From Candidatus Campbelliibacteriota bacterium (GTDB lineage Bacteria; Patescibacteriota; Minisyncoccia; Phycocordibacterales; CSBR16-193), in NCBI GenBank assembly GCA_007125155.1, contig SLDR01000029.1, forward strand, positions 1 through 33,538: 33,538 nt of DNA. Direction: 5' to 3'. A program made the position numbers and the translations under genes. Position 1 is the first letter of the stretch; every line of letters begins with the position of its first letter. Positions 1-7,908 of this stretch are shown piece after piece. Below the pieces are notes generated by a model that did no database searches, was not told the origin of the DNA, and saw only the letters and a program-made list of their open reading frames with translations.

Positions 1-1
1 G

Positions 2-226
2 GCGGAAGAGGAAGTGGAAAAAAGACAAAAAGAACTTGAACGTCTAAATAAAGTTGGGAATGAAAGAAAAACTAAATACACTGAGAATACTAGAAGAAAT
101 ATAAGCGGAAGTAAAAGAGGACAGGAACGCAGGGCACTCCAGAAAGAACTTGCCAAAACCTCTCAAGATAAACAGACCGAAGCAATATTGGAAGCGATCA
201 AAAAACAACAAGAGGAGCAAAAGTAA
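2..226 (+). CDS. Partial lysine/glutamate-rich protein, C-terminal end
   Basis: The reading frame is open from the left edge to a TAA at 224-226, so only about 74 C-terminal residues are visible. A GTG at 14 is in frame, but codons upstream of it (Ala-Glu-Glu-Glu) continue the same charged composition, so this is probably the tail of a longer gene and not a complete ORF. The visible part is almost entirely Lys, Glu, Arg, Gln and Asn and should form a long charged helix or a disordered tail. No family is recognisable. It lies 24 nt upstream of another charged CPR-type protein and then the PrgI/VirB4 cluster, so it may belong to that transcription unit. Confidence 0.55.
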   Translation, partial: AEEEVEKRQKELERLNKVGNERKTKYTENTRRNISGSKRGQERRALQKELAKTSQDKQTEAILEAIKKQQEEQK

Positions 227-250
227 ATATTTTATTAAAGACCCGGTGAC

Positions 251-802
251 ATGAGCGAAAACAAACAAAAAACTACCCTGGAAAAAGTCGTGGCGCGACT
301 GCCGGATGATGTTCAAGAGTATCTTGTTTCGGGCCAATTTCAGAGTGAGATAAAGGAAATATCCGAACGATACGCATTGGATAAAGAACAGGAAAGGAGG
401 TTCGAGGAAGAGATACTTTTTACTTTGATGGGACTGGAAGACCTGGAGGATATATCTTCAAACCTGACCGATGTCATACCCGAGAACGAGAATCGGCGGC
501 TTATCGTTAACGATGCCGTCGTAGCCCTGGAGCCTTTCATTCAGAGTCTGGAAAAGATAAAGGCCGAGATATCTGATAACAACGAAGAGGAGTCGCTAAA
601 AAATGAGGTTCCGACGCCCCCGCCAAAACCCGCACCCTTGGTATACAAAGACGAAAATACCGTAAAAGACGAAAACTCGGATAGAACAAGAAAGAAAGGT
701 TTGCAAAAGGAGAGATCGAACATTCGGAAAGCGATAGAGACCTCAAACGACCGGCGCGAAACTTTGGGGGATTCGGACAAGGATGCCGATGAAAAGAAAT
801 AG
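251..802 (+). CDS. Hypothetical acidic protein upstream of the secretion cluster
   Basis: A 183-residue protein starting at ATG 251. Residues 1 to about 110 look like a compact, acidic, helix-rich domain (segments such as LPDDVQEYLVSGQF and EEEILFTLMGLEDLEDI). From about 118 the sequence is low-complexity: a proline stretch (PTPPPKPAP) followed by a mixed-charge Lys/Glu/Asp/Arg tail that is probably disordered. There is no signal peptide or membrane segment, so it should be cytoplasmic. I do not recognise the family. The same-strand position before prgI and virB4 suggests a role linked to that apparatus, but this rests on context alone. No Shine-Dalgarno motif precedes the ATG. Confidence 0.6.
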   Translation: MSENKQKTTLEKVVARLPDDVQEYLVSGQFQSEIKEISERYALDKEQERRFEEEILFTLMGLEDLEDISSNLTDVIPENENRRLIVNDAVVALEPFIQSLEKIKAEISDNNEEESLKNEVPTPPPKPAPLVYKDENTVKDENSDRTRKKGLQKERSNIRKAIETSNDRRETLGDSDKDADEKK

Positions 803-829
803 GTCCGGTTTTTTGAATGTTTCCGACCC

Positions 830-865
830 CCATATTAAGCGGACGCCGGTTCGGCATTAATATGG
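830..865. repeat. Nested inverted repeat upstream of prgI
   Basis: CCATATTAA (830-838) pairs with TTAATATGG (857-865), and inside it GCCG (845-848) pairs with CGGC (852-855) around a 3-nt loop. No T-tract follows, so it is a weak candidate for a terminator of the preceding gene. It lies just before the prgI promoter and could be a protein-binding palindrome. Confidence 0.5.
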
Positions 866-875
866 AGGTGTCATT

Positions 876-903
876 TTGAAATAAGAAAAAACAATATTAT
901 AAT
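876..903 (+). promoter_or_regulatory. Sigma70-type promoter for the prgI-virB4 cluster
   Basis: TTGAAA at 876-881 (5 of 6 to consensus), 16-nt spacer, perfect TATAAT at 898-903. The predicted start near 910 leaves an untranslated leader of only about 10 nt before the ATG at 921. Confidence 0.6.
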
Positions 904-920
904 GTTCCGATAAGATAAAT

Positions 921-1370
921 ATGAGATTTAAAGTTCCGCAGTTTATAGAGATAGAAGACAGAATATTCGGACCCCTTAGCTTCAAGCAGTTCATTTACGT
1001 TGTCGGCGGAGGGGGGATCATAGTTCTGTTGTTTTTTTATCTGCCTAATTTTCTGGCCGCAATATTGGGCATTCCGGTCGGGGTTTTTGCCGCCGCACTG
1101 GCTTTCTATAAGGTGAACAAGAGGCCTTTCATCATAACCGTTGAAGCGGCATTCAAACATTTCTTTAGAAACAAGATATATGTTTGGAAAAAAGACTCGG
1201 GTCAGGGATACTTCTCAGAGAGTACATTAGCCCCATCCGAAGGTCACGCGCCGTCATCCCTTAAGGACAAGACCTTTCTTTTGGGAATGGATAAGGGGAT
1301 CGATCCCACCAGCAAACAGGCACCCCTGAAAAGAAAAGAAAAAGAAGGTGATTCTCAGAAAAATGAATAA
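921..1370 (+). CDS. PrgI family membrane protein
   Basis: A 149-residue protein matching the PrgI family, small integral membrane proteins encoded next to VirB4 ATPases in type IV secretion loci of Gram-positive and CPR bacteria. The opening MRFKVPQFIEIEDRIFGPLS is typical of the family (a P-Q-F-I-E-x-E/D-D-x-I-x-G-P-L/F-T/S pattern). Two adjacent membrane segments span roughly residues 24-42 and 44-63. The remainder, rich in Lys and Ser, should be cytoplasmic and carries a variable, probably disordered tail after residue 95. It is followed by the two-part VirB4 genes, and the expected role is as an inner-membrane component next to the VirB4 motor. Family assignment is firm; the biochemical role is poorly known for the whole family. 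Confidence 0.85.
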   Translation: MRFKVPQFIEIEDRIFGPLSFKQFIYVVGGGGIIVLLFFYLPNFLAAILGIPVGVFAAALAFYKVNKRPFIITVEAAFKHFFRNKIYVWKKDSGQGYFSESTLAPSEGHAPSSLKDKTFLLGMDKGIDPTSKQAPLKRKEKEGDSQKNE

Positions 1371-1407
1371 AAAATTCTTAAAGATCATTTCAAACCAATA
1401 AACTTTC

Positions 1408-2046
1408 ATGCCTTTAACAAAACACACCCCGACCCAATCATTCGTTCCGATAAAAGAGGTTCGCGATAACGTCGTGATCCTTGAGGACGGTTCTTTCAGA
1501 TCCATTCTTATGGTGTCGACCATAAACATCGCTCTGAAATCCGAAGACGAGCGAACGGCTATCTTGATGCAATTTCAAAGCTTTCTGAATACCATTGATT
1601 TTTCGATCCAGATATTCATGGAGTCGCGAGAGTTGGACATAAGGCCTTATCTTCAATTACTCGAAGAGCAATATAAAAAGCAAGAGAACGAACTTTTAAG
1701 GATCCAAATAACGGAGTACATAGATTTCATAAAAAAGTACACGGAAAGTGTCAACATCATGACCAAGGCCTTCTTCGTTGTGGTGCCCTATAGTCCTTCC
1801 ATAGTAAGCTCGAAAAGCAAGTCGGGATTCTCGGTTCTTTCCAAAAAATCGGAAGATGAAAAAGAAAAGGCCTCGGAGAAATCATTCGAAGAATATAGGA
1901 CCCAGCTCGGACAAAGGATAACCGTGGTGGACCAGGGTTTAAGACGTTGCGGTCTGAGAACCGCCACTCTTCAAGGAGAGGAGATCAAAGAGCTTTTCTA
2001 TAATCTTTTCAATCCCGGTGAAGAAAGGGTTGATCTAATAAATTAA
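1408..2046 (+). CDS. VirB4/TraC N-terminal-domain-like protein
   Basis: A 212-residue protein resembling the N-terminal half of VirB4/TraC-type conjugation ATPases as a separate polypeptide. The region IKEVRDNVVILEDGSFRSILMVSTINIALKS corresponds to the usual N-terminal sheet (residues about 13-45), followed by helical, charged segments. It has no Walker motifs. The stop is 2 nt before the start of the full VirB4 ATPase gene, so translation is probably coupled. A separate TraC-like N-domain protein immediately before VirB4 is a layout I associate with CPR secretion loci; it may assemble with VirB4 at the membrane base. A frameshifted single gene is unlikely because the downstream gene starts with its own N-terminal region. 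Confidence 0.75.
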   Translation: MPLTKHTPTQSFVPIKEVRDNVVILEDGSFRSILMVSTINIALKSEDERTAILMQFQSFLNTIDFSIQIFMESRELDIRPYLQLLEEQYKKQENELLRIQITEYIDFIKKYTESVNIMTKAFFVVVPYSPSIVSSKSKSGFSVLSKKSEDEKEKASEKSFEEYRTQLGQRITVVDQGLRRCGLRTATLQGEEIKELFYNLFNPGEERVDLIN

Positions 2047-2048
2047 AT

Positions 2049-3866
2049 ATGGGTATTATCGACATTTTCAAAAAACAACAAGACAAAAAGAACAAGATAG
2101 ATGAACTTGTTGGAAAGGAAGAGGGCGGTCTTATGATCAAAGACATAATCGCCCCCAGTGCTTTGAAGATAAACTCCCGTGAAATAAACCTGGGTACTAA
2201 AATAATGAGGACATTTTTTGTAATTTCTTACCCCCGTTTTTTGAACGAAGGGTGGTTCTCGCCCATAATCAACCTCGAGGGTGTATATGATGTCTCCCTC
2301 TTCATTCATCCGGTCGAAACTGAACACATACTAAGAAAGTTCCAAAAGAAGGTGGCCGAGATACAGAGTCAGATAAATGAACGTGAAGAAAAAGGTCAGG
2401 TCAGAAGCCCTCAACTTGAAACTGCTTACCACGACCTGGAAGATCTTCGAGACCGATTGCAACAGGCGCAGGAGAGGCTTTTCAGTGTCGGGTTGTATGT
2501 TTCCATCTATGGGAACAATGAAATAGAGTTGAACCGGGCCGAATCTGAGATAAGATCTATATTCGAATCAAGATTGGTGTACTTGAAACCCGCTCTGTTC
2601 CAGCAGGAAGAAGGACTGAGAAGCATATTCCCGGTTGGAACCGATCTGTTGGAGGTTCACTCAAAACTCAACTCCGAACCTCTTTCAAGCATCTTCCCAT
2701 TCGTATCTTTCGATCTGACTTCAGATAAGGGGATACTCTTCGGCGTAAACCGTCACAACTCCAGTTTGGTGATCTTTGATAGATTCTCATTGCCTAACTA
2801 TAATTCGGTCATATTTGCGACTTCCGGTGCCGGGAAATCGTACGCTGCAAAACTTGAAATATTAAGAAGCTTGATGTTTGAGACCAACATAATTGTCATA
2901 GACCCCGAAAAAGAATACGAATACATGGCAAAAGCGGTAGGAGGTAGATTTTTCGATATTTCTTTAACATCAGAACACACCATAAATCCATTTGAGCTTC
3001 CCAGGCCTTCGGAAGATGAGTCTTTCGCCGGCATATTAAGGTCTCACAGCATCCACCTTACCGGTCTATTCAGGATAATGCTTGGAGGCCTTACCTCCGA
3101 AGAGGACGCAATAATTGATAAGGCGATATCTGAGACTTACGCTCTTAGGGATATCACTCCCGATACCGATCCGACTTCTGACTTTCAGGAACCTCTGCTA
3201 TCGGATTTCGAGATGGTTCTGAAGGGTATCGAGGGTGGAGATCGACTGGCACAGAGGCTGAGCAAATATACGGAGGGCACCTGGTCGGGCTTCATAAACA
3301 AACCCAGTAATATAAATTTGGATTACAAGTTCGTGGTTTTCTCCTTGAGAGACATGGAGGATGAACTGAAATCCGTTGCTATGTACATAATTATGAACCA
3401 TATATGGAGCATGGTCAGAAAAGACATTAAAAAAAGACTCCTGGTTGTCGATGAGGCCTGGTGGATGATGAAATCTGAAGATACGGCGGCCTTTCTACTT
3501 AATCTGGCTAAACGCGGAAGAAAGTATTACCTGGGACTGTCAACGATAACCCAGGACGTGGGCGACTTTCTAAACTCACCCTATGGAGTGCCCATAATAA
3601 CCAACTCCTCGATCCAATTGCTTTTGAAACAATCCGCAACCACCATCGACAGACTGCAGAAAACATTCAACCTTACCGATGAAGAAAAATATCTGCTTAT
3701 TGAGTCCCAGGTCGGTGAAGGGGTCTTCTTCGCCGGTATAAAGCACGTAGCAGTCAGGATCATCGCATCCTATACCGAAGATCAGATAATTACCTCAGAT
3801 CCTTCACAGATCCTTGCCATAAAGCAAGAGAAAGGGAAGATAGGAGAAATGTCGGCTAACGATTAA
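2049..3866 (+). CDS. virB4: VirB4-family type IV secretion ATPase
   Basis: A 605-residue ATPase of the VirB4/TraC/TraG-HerA class that energises pilus biogenesis or substrate transfer at the cytoplasmic face of the membrane. The Walker A motif SGAGKS is at about residues 259-264, with the typical preceding VIFATSGAGKS context. Walker B is RLLVVDEAWWMM (Asp468-Glu469). Downstream, STITQDVGDFL and NSSIQLLLKQ match the conserved C-terminal region (the Q of TQD acting as sensor). The N-terminal 240 residues carry a TraC-like domain with a coiled-coil stretch around 95-145. The ATPase core is complete. Partner genes nearby are PrgI and the TrbC-like pilin. Whether it serves conjugation, DNA uptake or host-cell contact cannot be read from the sequence. 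Confidence 0.9.
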   Translation: MGIIDIFKKQQDKKNKIDELVGKEEGGLMIKDIIAPSALKINSREINLGTKIMRTFFVISYPRFLNEGWFSPIINLEGVYDVSLFIHPVETEHILRKFQKKVAEIQSQINEREEKGQVRSPQLETAYHDLEDLRDRLQQAQERLFSVGLYVSIYGNNEIELNRAESEIRSIFESRLVYLKPALFQQEEGLRSIFPVGTDLLEVHSKLNSEPLSSIFPFVSFDLTSDKGILFGVNRHNSSLVIFDRFSLPNYNSVIFATSGAGKSYAAKLEILRSLMFETNIIVIDPEKEYEYMAKAVGGRFFDISLTSEHTINPFELPRPSEDESFAGILRSHSIHLTGLFRIMLGGLTSEEDAIIDKAISETYALRDITPDTDPTSDFQEPLLSDFEMVLKGIEGGDRLAQRLSKYTEGTWSGFINKPSNINLDYKFVVFSLRDMEDELKSVAMYIIMNHIWSMVRKDIKKRLLVVDEAWWMMKSEDTAAFLLNLAKRGRKYYLGLSTITQDVGDFLNSPYGVPIITNSSIQLLLKQSATTIDRLQKTFNLTDEEKYLLIESQVGEGVFFAGIKHVAVRIIASYTEDQIITSDPSQILAIKQEKGKIGEMSAND

Positions 3867-3882
3867 TGAAATATTTGCAAAA

Positions 3883-4290
3883 ATGCCTGATGTTTCAGAA
3901 CTAAATAGACAGGTGGAAGCGGGCCGAAGCCCTGCAACATTCATTTTGGCGATGATGCTGGCCACCTTCAAGGATTTTATTGATGTTGTATTTGTGAGCC
4001 TGAAAGGTCTTCTCGGATTCACGGGTTTCGGGATAGCCATAGCGCTTCCTTTGGTCATAATAACTTGGGCAATAAGCTTATTTTTAGCGGTTTTCATATA
4101 TTTCATGTTGCGAAACCAAGGATGGCTAACAGGAATTAAAAGCCGAATATATTTTGGCCTGTTTGCCGTAATCATCGGTTCACTGCCGATCGTGAGCGCT
4201 CTGCCGATAACTTCGATATTCGTATACTGGAAGTGGCATTCCGTCAAAAAAAGAGCCGAGCTGGCGGAGAGAAGGTTAAATATGTTTTAA
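3883..4290 (+). CDS. Small polytopic membrane protein of the secretion cluster
   Basis: A 135-residue protein with three hydrophobic segments, at about residues 20-40, 48-78 and 90-113, ending in a basic cytoplasmic-type tail (KWHSVKKRAELAERRLNMF). The start at 3883 lies 16 nt after the virB4 stop. No motif identifies a family. By size, topology and position between VirB4 and the pilin it is a candidate integral channel component, perhaps functionally analogous to VirB3/VirB6-type small subunits, but sequence similarity to those is not evident. Treat as an unknown membrane protein of the cluster. Confidence 0.65.
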   Translation: MPDVSELNRQVEAGRSPATFILAMMLATFKDFIDVVFVSLKGLLGFTGFGIAIALPLVIITWAISLFLAVFIYFMLRNQGWLTGIKSRIYFGLFAVIIGSLPIVSALPITSIFVYWKWHSVKKRAELAERRLNMF

Positions 4291-4388
4291 AGGTGCCAAA
4301 ATGGCAAAAAATTAAAAATAAAGATTTTTGTGCAAACAAATCAATTTAGAGTTTTCAACACCTTCAAACCATTAAAAATCTTTATGAA

Positions 4389-4397
4389 TGATATAAT
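4389..4397 (+). promoter_or_regulatory. Extended -10 promoter fixing the start of the Ig-like protein gene
   Basis: TGATATAAT (TG at 4389-4390, TATAAT 4392-4397). The ATG at 4405 is 8 nt after the last base of the -10 box, exactly where transcription should begin, which implies a leaderless mRNA. Confidence 0.5.
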
Positions 4398-4404
4398 TAA
4401 GGCA

Positions 4405-5547
4405 ATGTTGAAAAAGCTGTTCAATAAAGTAACCTTTGCTTTACTCGTGGTTTTTTGTCTGGGAGTAAGCTTAATTGCCACTCCACTTATCTCAAAAGCA
4501 TATATGGATGCCATCTTCGAACAGCTTGAGATCGTCGGACTTACTGATTTTCTTGATGAAGGTGAACTTATCGAAATGATGAAACAGGCCGATGAGTTTG
4601 ACAGATACTTAAGGGAGAATTTCAACTTGGAAGCGGTCAGAGGGGAGACAACCTACCTTATTTTCGAACCCGCAGACCCTTCGGCTGACGAAACAGTAAG
4701 AGCGGGAATAAAAAGCAACATCGACTATGACAGATCGGTGATAAGCTGGTACATTGACGGTGAGTTGCAAAAAAGTGCTTACGGACTAAGGTTTTTTGAT
4801 TTTTCAGTCGGAGATATTGGGGAATCATCCGTTGTCAGGGCAGAGATATTAACGGATTCGGGAATAAGGAAAAACATAACTGACAGGATAACTCCGATAG
4901 AGGTCGATATCCTGTGGCAAGCGAGCACACTTACACCGGCACCATACAAAGGAAAGAGTTTGACATCTCCTACAGATAAAGGAGTAATAGAGTTCATCGC
5001 ACTTCCGAAATTCACCGGACCGGAGACGGTAGAAGATCCGGATAACTACATTTTTTCCTGGAAGTTGAACAATACGGTGGTAAGGGGCGCATCCGGACGC
5101 GGAAGAGACACCTTCAGTGTGGACCTTTCCGATCTTTTAAGAAGAACCTATGTTTCGGTCGAGGTTACGGATATAAACACCGGTATTAAGACGTCCGAAA
5201 GGATATCGTTCCCTCGTTCAGGGTCTCCCGAGGTCTTGATATATGAAAAAAATAAATACGGCATAAACTACGGAAAAGCAATAGATCGAGTTGGAAGATA
5301 TACTCCCGAAGATCGTGATATACGAGTTGTCGCTAATCCTTTCCACTTTACGGGCCATAAGGACAAACCCCTGGAGATCGACTGGTCCATGAATGAACAA
5401 CCGGTCCCTCGTTTCGAGAATTCCATTGAAGCTCATTTCACCGTCGACAGGAATTTTACCGGTGAATCATTGGTATCGGTCAATATTAGAAGCCTTAAAA
5501 ACACCAGAGAAGGGGCCTCTTCGGAGGTGATCTTTTCGATCAGATGA
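4405..5547 (+). CDS. Exported protein with Ig/PKD-like repeats
   Basis: 380 residues from the ATG at 4405. I prefer this start over the upstream GTG (4330) and ATG (4384) because it directly follows an extended -10 box and opens a clean signal sequence: positive MLKKLFNKV, a hydrophobic core to about residue 22, then PLISKAY. The mature part has at least three similar beta-rich units, each with a Trp-containing strand (ISWYIDGELQ, FSWKLNNTVV, IDWSMNEQPV) and a later V-x-V-E/N-x strand, as in Ig-like or PKD-type extracellular domains. It should lie outside the cytoplasmic membrane, possibly anchored by an uncleaved signal. Its place next to the pilin gene suggests a surface or periplasm-like partner of the secretion/pilus machine. 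The family name is not known to me. Confidence 0.65.
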   Translation: MLKKLFNKVTFALLVVFCLGVSLIATPLISKAYMDAIFEQLEIVGLTDFLDEGELIEMMKQADEFDRYLRENFNLEAVRGETTYLIFEPADPSADETVRAGIKSNIDYDRSVISWYIDGELQKSAYGLRFFDFSVGDIGESSVVRAEILTDSGIRKNITDRITPIEVDILWQASTLTPAPYKGKSLTSPTDKGVIEFIALPKFTGPETVEDPDNYIFSWKLNNTVVRGASGRGRDTFSVDLSDLLRRTYVSVEVTDINTGIKTSERISFPRSGSPEVLIYEKNKYGINYGKAIDRVGRYTPEDRDIRVVANPFHFTGHKDKPLEIDWSMNEQPVPRFENSIEAHFTVDRNFTGESLVSVNIRSLKNTREGASSEVIFSIR

Positions 5548-5559
5548 TAGCTTAATATC

Positions 5560-6060
5560 ATGTTATTTTTAAAAGAAAAGTTAAAGAAAGGGTCTCAGAG
5601 GTATTCCGATTCCGTCTCCGTTCCATTGCATTTATTTATTTTTATTTTGTTTTTTTCCTTTTTCTTCTTCGGCCCCGGTGTTGAAAAGATCTTCGCATCC
5701 GGAGAACCCCTTCAGGAGCTACCGGGAGTTCTAACACCTTCACAGGGAGCCGACTTCTTTACTTATATTTCCGGCATTGTGAATCTTCTCATAGCCATAG
5801 CGGCAATTTTATCTGTGATATTCATAGCGATCGGAGGAGTTAAATACGTTACTACCGATTCTATTAGCGGAAAAGAAAGCGGAAAAGAAACCATAACCAA
5901 TGCTCTTTTGGGTCTACTGTTAGCCCTTGCTTCGTGGTTGATACTTTATACGATAAATCCGCAACTTTTAGAGTTCAACCTTGATCCGCCTGCCGGTGCG
6001 GGAGATTTTAATTATTCAGACCCTCTAGCAGTTGATAAAAACAAGATTAAAAGTATATGA
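5560..6060 (+). CDS. VirB2/TrbC-type T4SS pilin
   Basis: A 166-residue protein with an N-terminal signal segment (hydrophobic, Phe-rich, residues about 24-42), a short exported spacer, and two closely spaced membrane helices at about 65-92 and 108-128. The joining loop is short and basic (TTDSISGKESGKET). The helix-loop-helix with IAIGGVKYVTT in the first helix is typical of the TrbC/VirB2 pilin-like proteins of CPR bacteria. Pilins of this class are cleaved, stored in the inner membrane and polymerised by a VirB4-driven machine. The stop overlaps the next start (ATGA at 6057-6060), indicating translational coupling. Confidence 0.8.
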   Translation: MLFLKEKLKKGSQRYSDSVSVPLHLFIFILFFSFFFFGPGVEKIFASGEPLQELPGVLTPSQGADFFTYISGIVNLLIAIAAILSVIFIAIGGVKYVTTDSISGKESGKETITNALLGLLLALASWLILYTINPQLLEFNLDPPAGAGDFNYSDPLAVDKNKIKSI

Positions 6061-7301
6061 ACAAAAAAGGAATAGTCGCCGTAATTATTGGAGTGATATT
6101 GGTCATAAGCGGATTAATTCTTGTTTTATATCTTTTCTTCTTTGCCGAAGACCCCGAAGAGGTTGTACAGGGTCTGCGTGACGCCCTTCCTTTCGGCGAC
6201 AGGAGTTCTTCGATACGAGACTCCGATTCAGTTGACGTTCCCGACGAACCTTCCCGTCCGGTTGATAAAGAGCGGGTTTTAAGAAGACTCTCCGAGCATC
6301 CCGTCGCCGAGGGAGGAGCTTACTCTTTCGTAAAGGACGGTGAAACATACGTTCGCTACATATCAAGAGGTGAAGGAAATCTTTACGAGCTCAAATTGAG
6401 CGAATACGAAGGTCACGATACTCTTCTTGGGAACAATGAGGGGCTTTTTTCAGGGGCTCACAAGGTTTCCTGGATTGATGAGAACAACGTGATCATATAT
6501 TCCCTTGAGAATGACGGTTATGTTGCAAACATCGCAACCGTAAGCTTCTCTGAAGACGGTGACGGTTTAGTATGGAGCGGTGGACAGCTTCCTGACGAAA
6601 CCTTAACTTATGCCATTTCACCCGAAGATAGAACCTTCTTTTACGCCATTCGTGAAGATTCGGGTATCAGAGGATTCACCGCTTCCTTCGGAAGCGTCGG
6701 AACAGTAACGGGTAGGCATGTTTTCTCGTCCCCATTCAGAGAATGGACGGCGGACTGGCCATCAAGAAACGTTGTGACATTGACAACAAAACCGTCAGGT
6801 CATGTTCCGGGCCATATGTATACCCTTGATCCGACAAGTGGATCGGTTTCGCATGTCCTGAGGGGAATATACGGCCTCACAACCAATACCAACAATGACG
6901 CTTCGTTTATCCTCTACAACGAAAGTGTCGGCAACGGCGTATCAATAAATTTCTACGACAATCAAGAAAAAGCACACAATAACATTAAGGATATCGTAAC
7001 GATGGCTGATAAATGTCTGTGGAAGGAAAAAGATATTCTGATCTGTGCAGTTCCCGCATCTATACCTTCGGCAACCTATCCCGACGCTTGGTACCAAGGT
7101 AAGGTGTCCTTCAACGATGACGGTTTTAAAAAGGTTAATATCAGTAATAACACCGTTAAAAAATACTTCACTCCCGGTGATCTGAGAACCGGGGTCGAGG
7201 AAATGGATGCCTACGAACTATTCTTTGATGACGAAAAAAAGAACCTGTTCTTTATAGACAAAAAAACCGGACACCTTTGGGTATATCATATACCCGAATA
7301 A
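6057..7301 (+). CDS. Membrane-anchored beta-propeller-like protein
   Basis: 414 residues starting inside the pilin stop codon (ATGA overlap). The N-terminus is a single membrane anchor (residues about 5-30, GIVAVIIGVILVISGLILVL) followed by a Asp/Pro/Ser-rich linker to about 80. The rest is beta-rich with repeated aromatic-glycine units (KVSWIDENNVIIYSL, LTYAISPEDRTFFYAI, LWVYHI) suggesting a propeller of WD/PQQ-like blades facing the exterior. No catalytic motif is visible. Coupling to the pilin points to a structural or assembly role in the secretion cluster. Fold assignment is inferred from the repeat pattern only. It is the last gene of the rightward cluster; a strong hairpin follows. Confidence 0.65.
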   Translation: MNKKGIVAVIIGVILVISGLILVLYLFFFAEDPEEVVQGLRDALPFGDRSSSIRDSDSVDVPDEPSRPVDKERVLRRLSEHPVAEGGAYSFVKDGETYVRYISRGEGNLYELKLSEYEGHDTLLGNNEGLFSGAHKVSWIDENNVIIYSLENDGYVANIATVSFSEDGDGLVWSGGQLPDETLTYAISPEDRTFFYAIREDSGIRGFTASFGSVGTVTGRHVFSSPFREWTADWPSRNVVTLTTKPSGHVPGHMYTLDPTSGSVSHVLRGIYGLTTNTNNDASFILYNESVGNGVSINFYDNQEKAHNNIKDIVTMADKCLWKEKDILICAVPASIPSATYPDAWYQGKVSFNDDGFKKVNISNNTVKKYFTPGDLRTGVEEMDAYELFFDDEKKNLFFIDKKTGHLWVYHIPE

Positions 7302-7359
7302 GGATCACCTGATCAGGGGGCAACTGAAGCTTCTCATTTGAATACCATTAAATAAAAAT

Positions 7360-7381
7360 AAAAAGTTTTTTAAAACTTTTT
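7360..7381. terminator. Bidirectional intrinsic terminator
   Basis: AAAAAGTTTT (7360-7369), a 2-nt loop, then AAAACTTTTT (7372-7381), with A/T runs on both sides. It lies between the convergent propeller-like gene (+) and khpB (-) and can serve both. Confidence 0.7.
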
Positions 7382-7419
7382 ATCGAATTTAAAAACCTTT
7401 TATGAGGCTATTTTTAGTG

Positions 7420-7908
7420 TCAGTCTCCGAGTCCGTTTTCCACTTCTTTTTTAATGCTTACAACTATCCTTCTTTCACTTCCGACACCCTTGGACCGAGT
7501 CGCTATATCTGAACCTTCACCGAAAAGTGAGTGAACGAATCTTCTTTCAAAAGGATTCATGGGTTCCAGCTCCATATCAACCTGATAAGATCTGACCCTC
7601 TCCGCGACCATTATGGCTTTTTTTCTTATCATATCAAGGTTCTCTTTGTAATAATCATTAACATCAACGAATAACTGGACCTCATTGCCGTGCTTTCTTT
7701 TGGCTATGAGGTTAAGAATTCTGGACAAAGACATTAAATTGGCGCCGGAACGACCTATTAGGATCTTCGAGTCTTTTTTGGTATATATGGCAATCGTCGT
7801 TCTGCCTTCCTCTTCTTCAACATTAATACTCTCATAAGATATACCCATTGCATCAAGTATATCTCTTGCAATGTCTTTTGTTTTTTTACTTTCTTGATCT
7901 TCTTCCAT
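7420..7908 (-). CDS. khpB: KhpB/Jag (SpoIIIJ-associated) KH-R3H RNA-binding protein
   Basis: A 162-residue protein with the two domains of the Jag/EloR/KhpB family: a KH domain (about 40-95, with the turn KILIGRSGANLMSLSRIL) and a C-terminal R3H domain (about 98-155, containing the MNPFERRFVHSLF signature). The N-terminal jag domain of Firmicutes proteins is replaced by a very short lead. It binds RNA in the cytoplasm and is conserved next to yidC and rnpA near origins. Its start overlaps the yidC end by 23 nt, so the two are translated from one message. Family call is secure; the RNA targets are not visible. Confidence 0.9.
   Translation of the reverse strand: MEEDQESKKTKDIARDILDAMGISYESINVEEEEGRTTIAIYTKKDSKILIGRSGANLMSLSRILNLIAKRKHGNEVQLFVDVNDYYKENLDMIRKKAIMVAERVRSYQVDMELEPMNPFERRFVHSLFGEGSDIATRSKGVGSERRIVVSIKKEVENGLGD

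Noticed and set aside
1408-3866. Frameshift splitting one VirB4 gene
   Set aside because: The second ORF has its own N-terminal domain before the ATPase, so the two are distinct adjacent genes.
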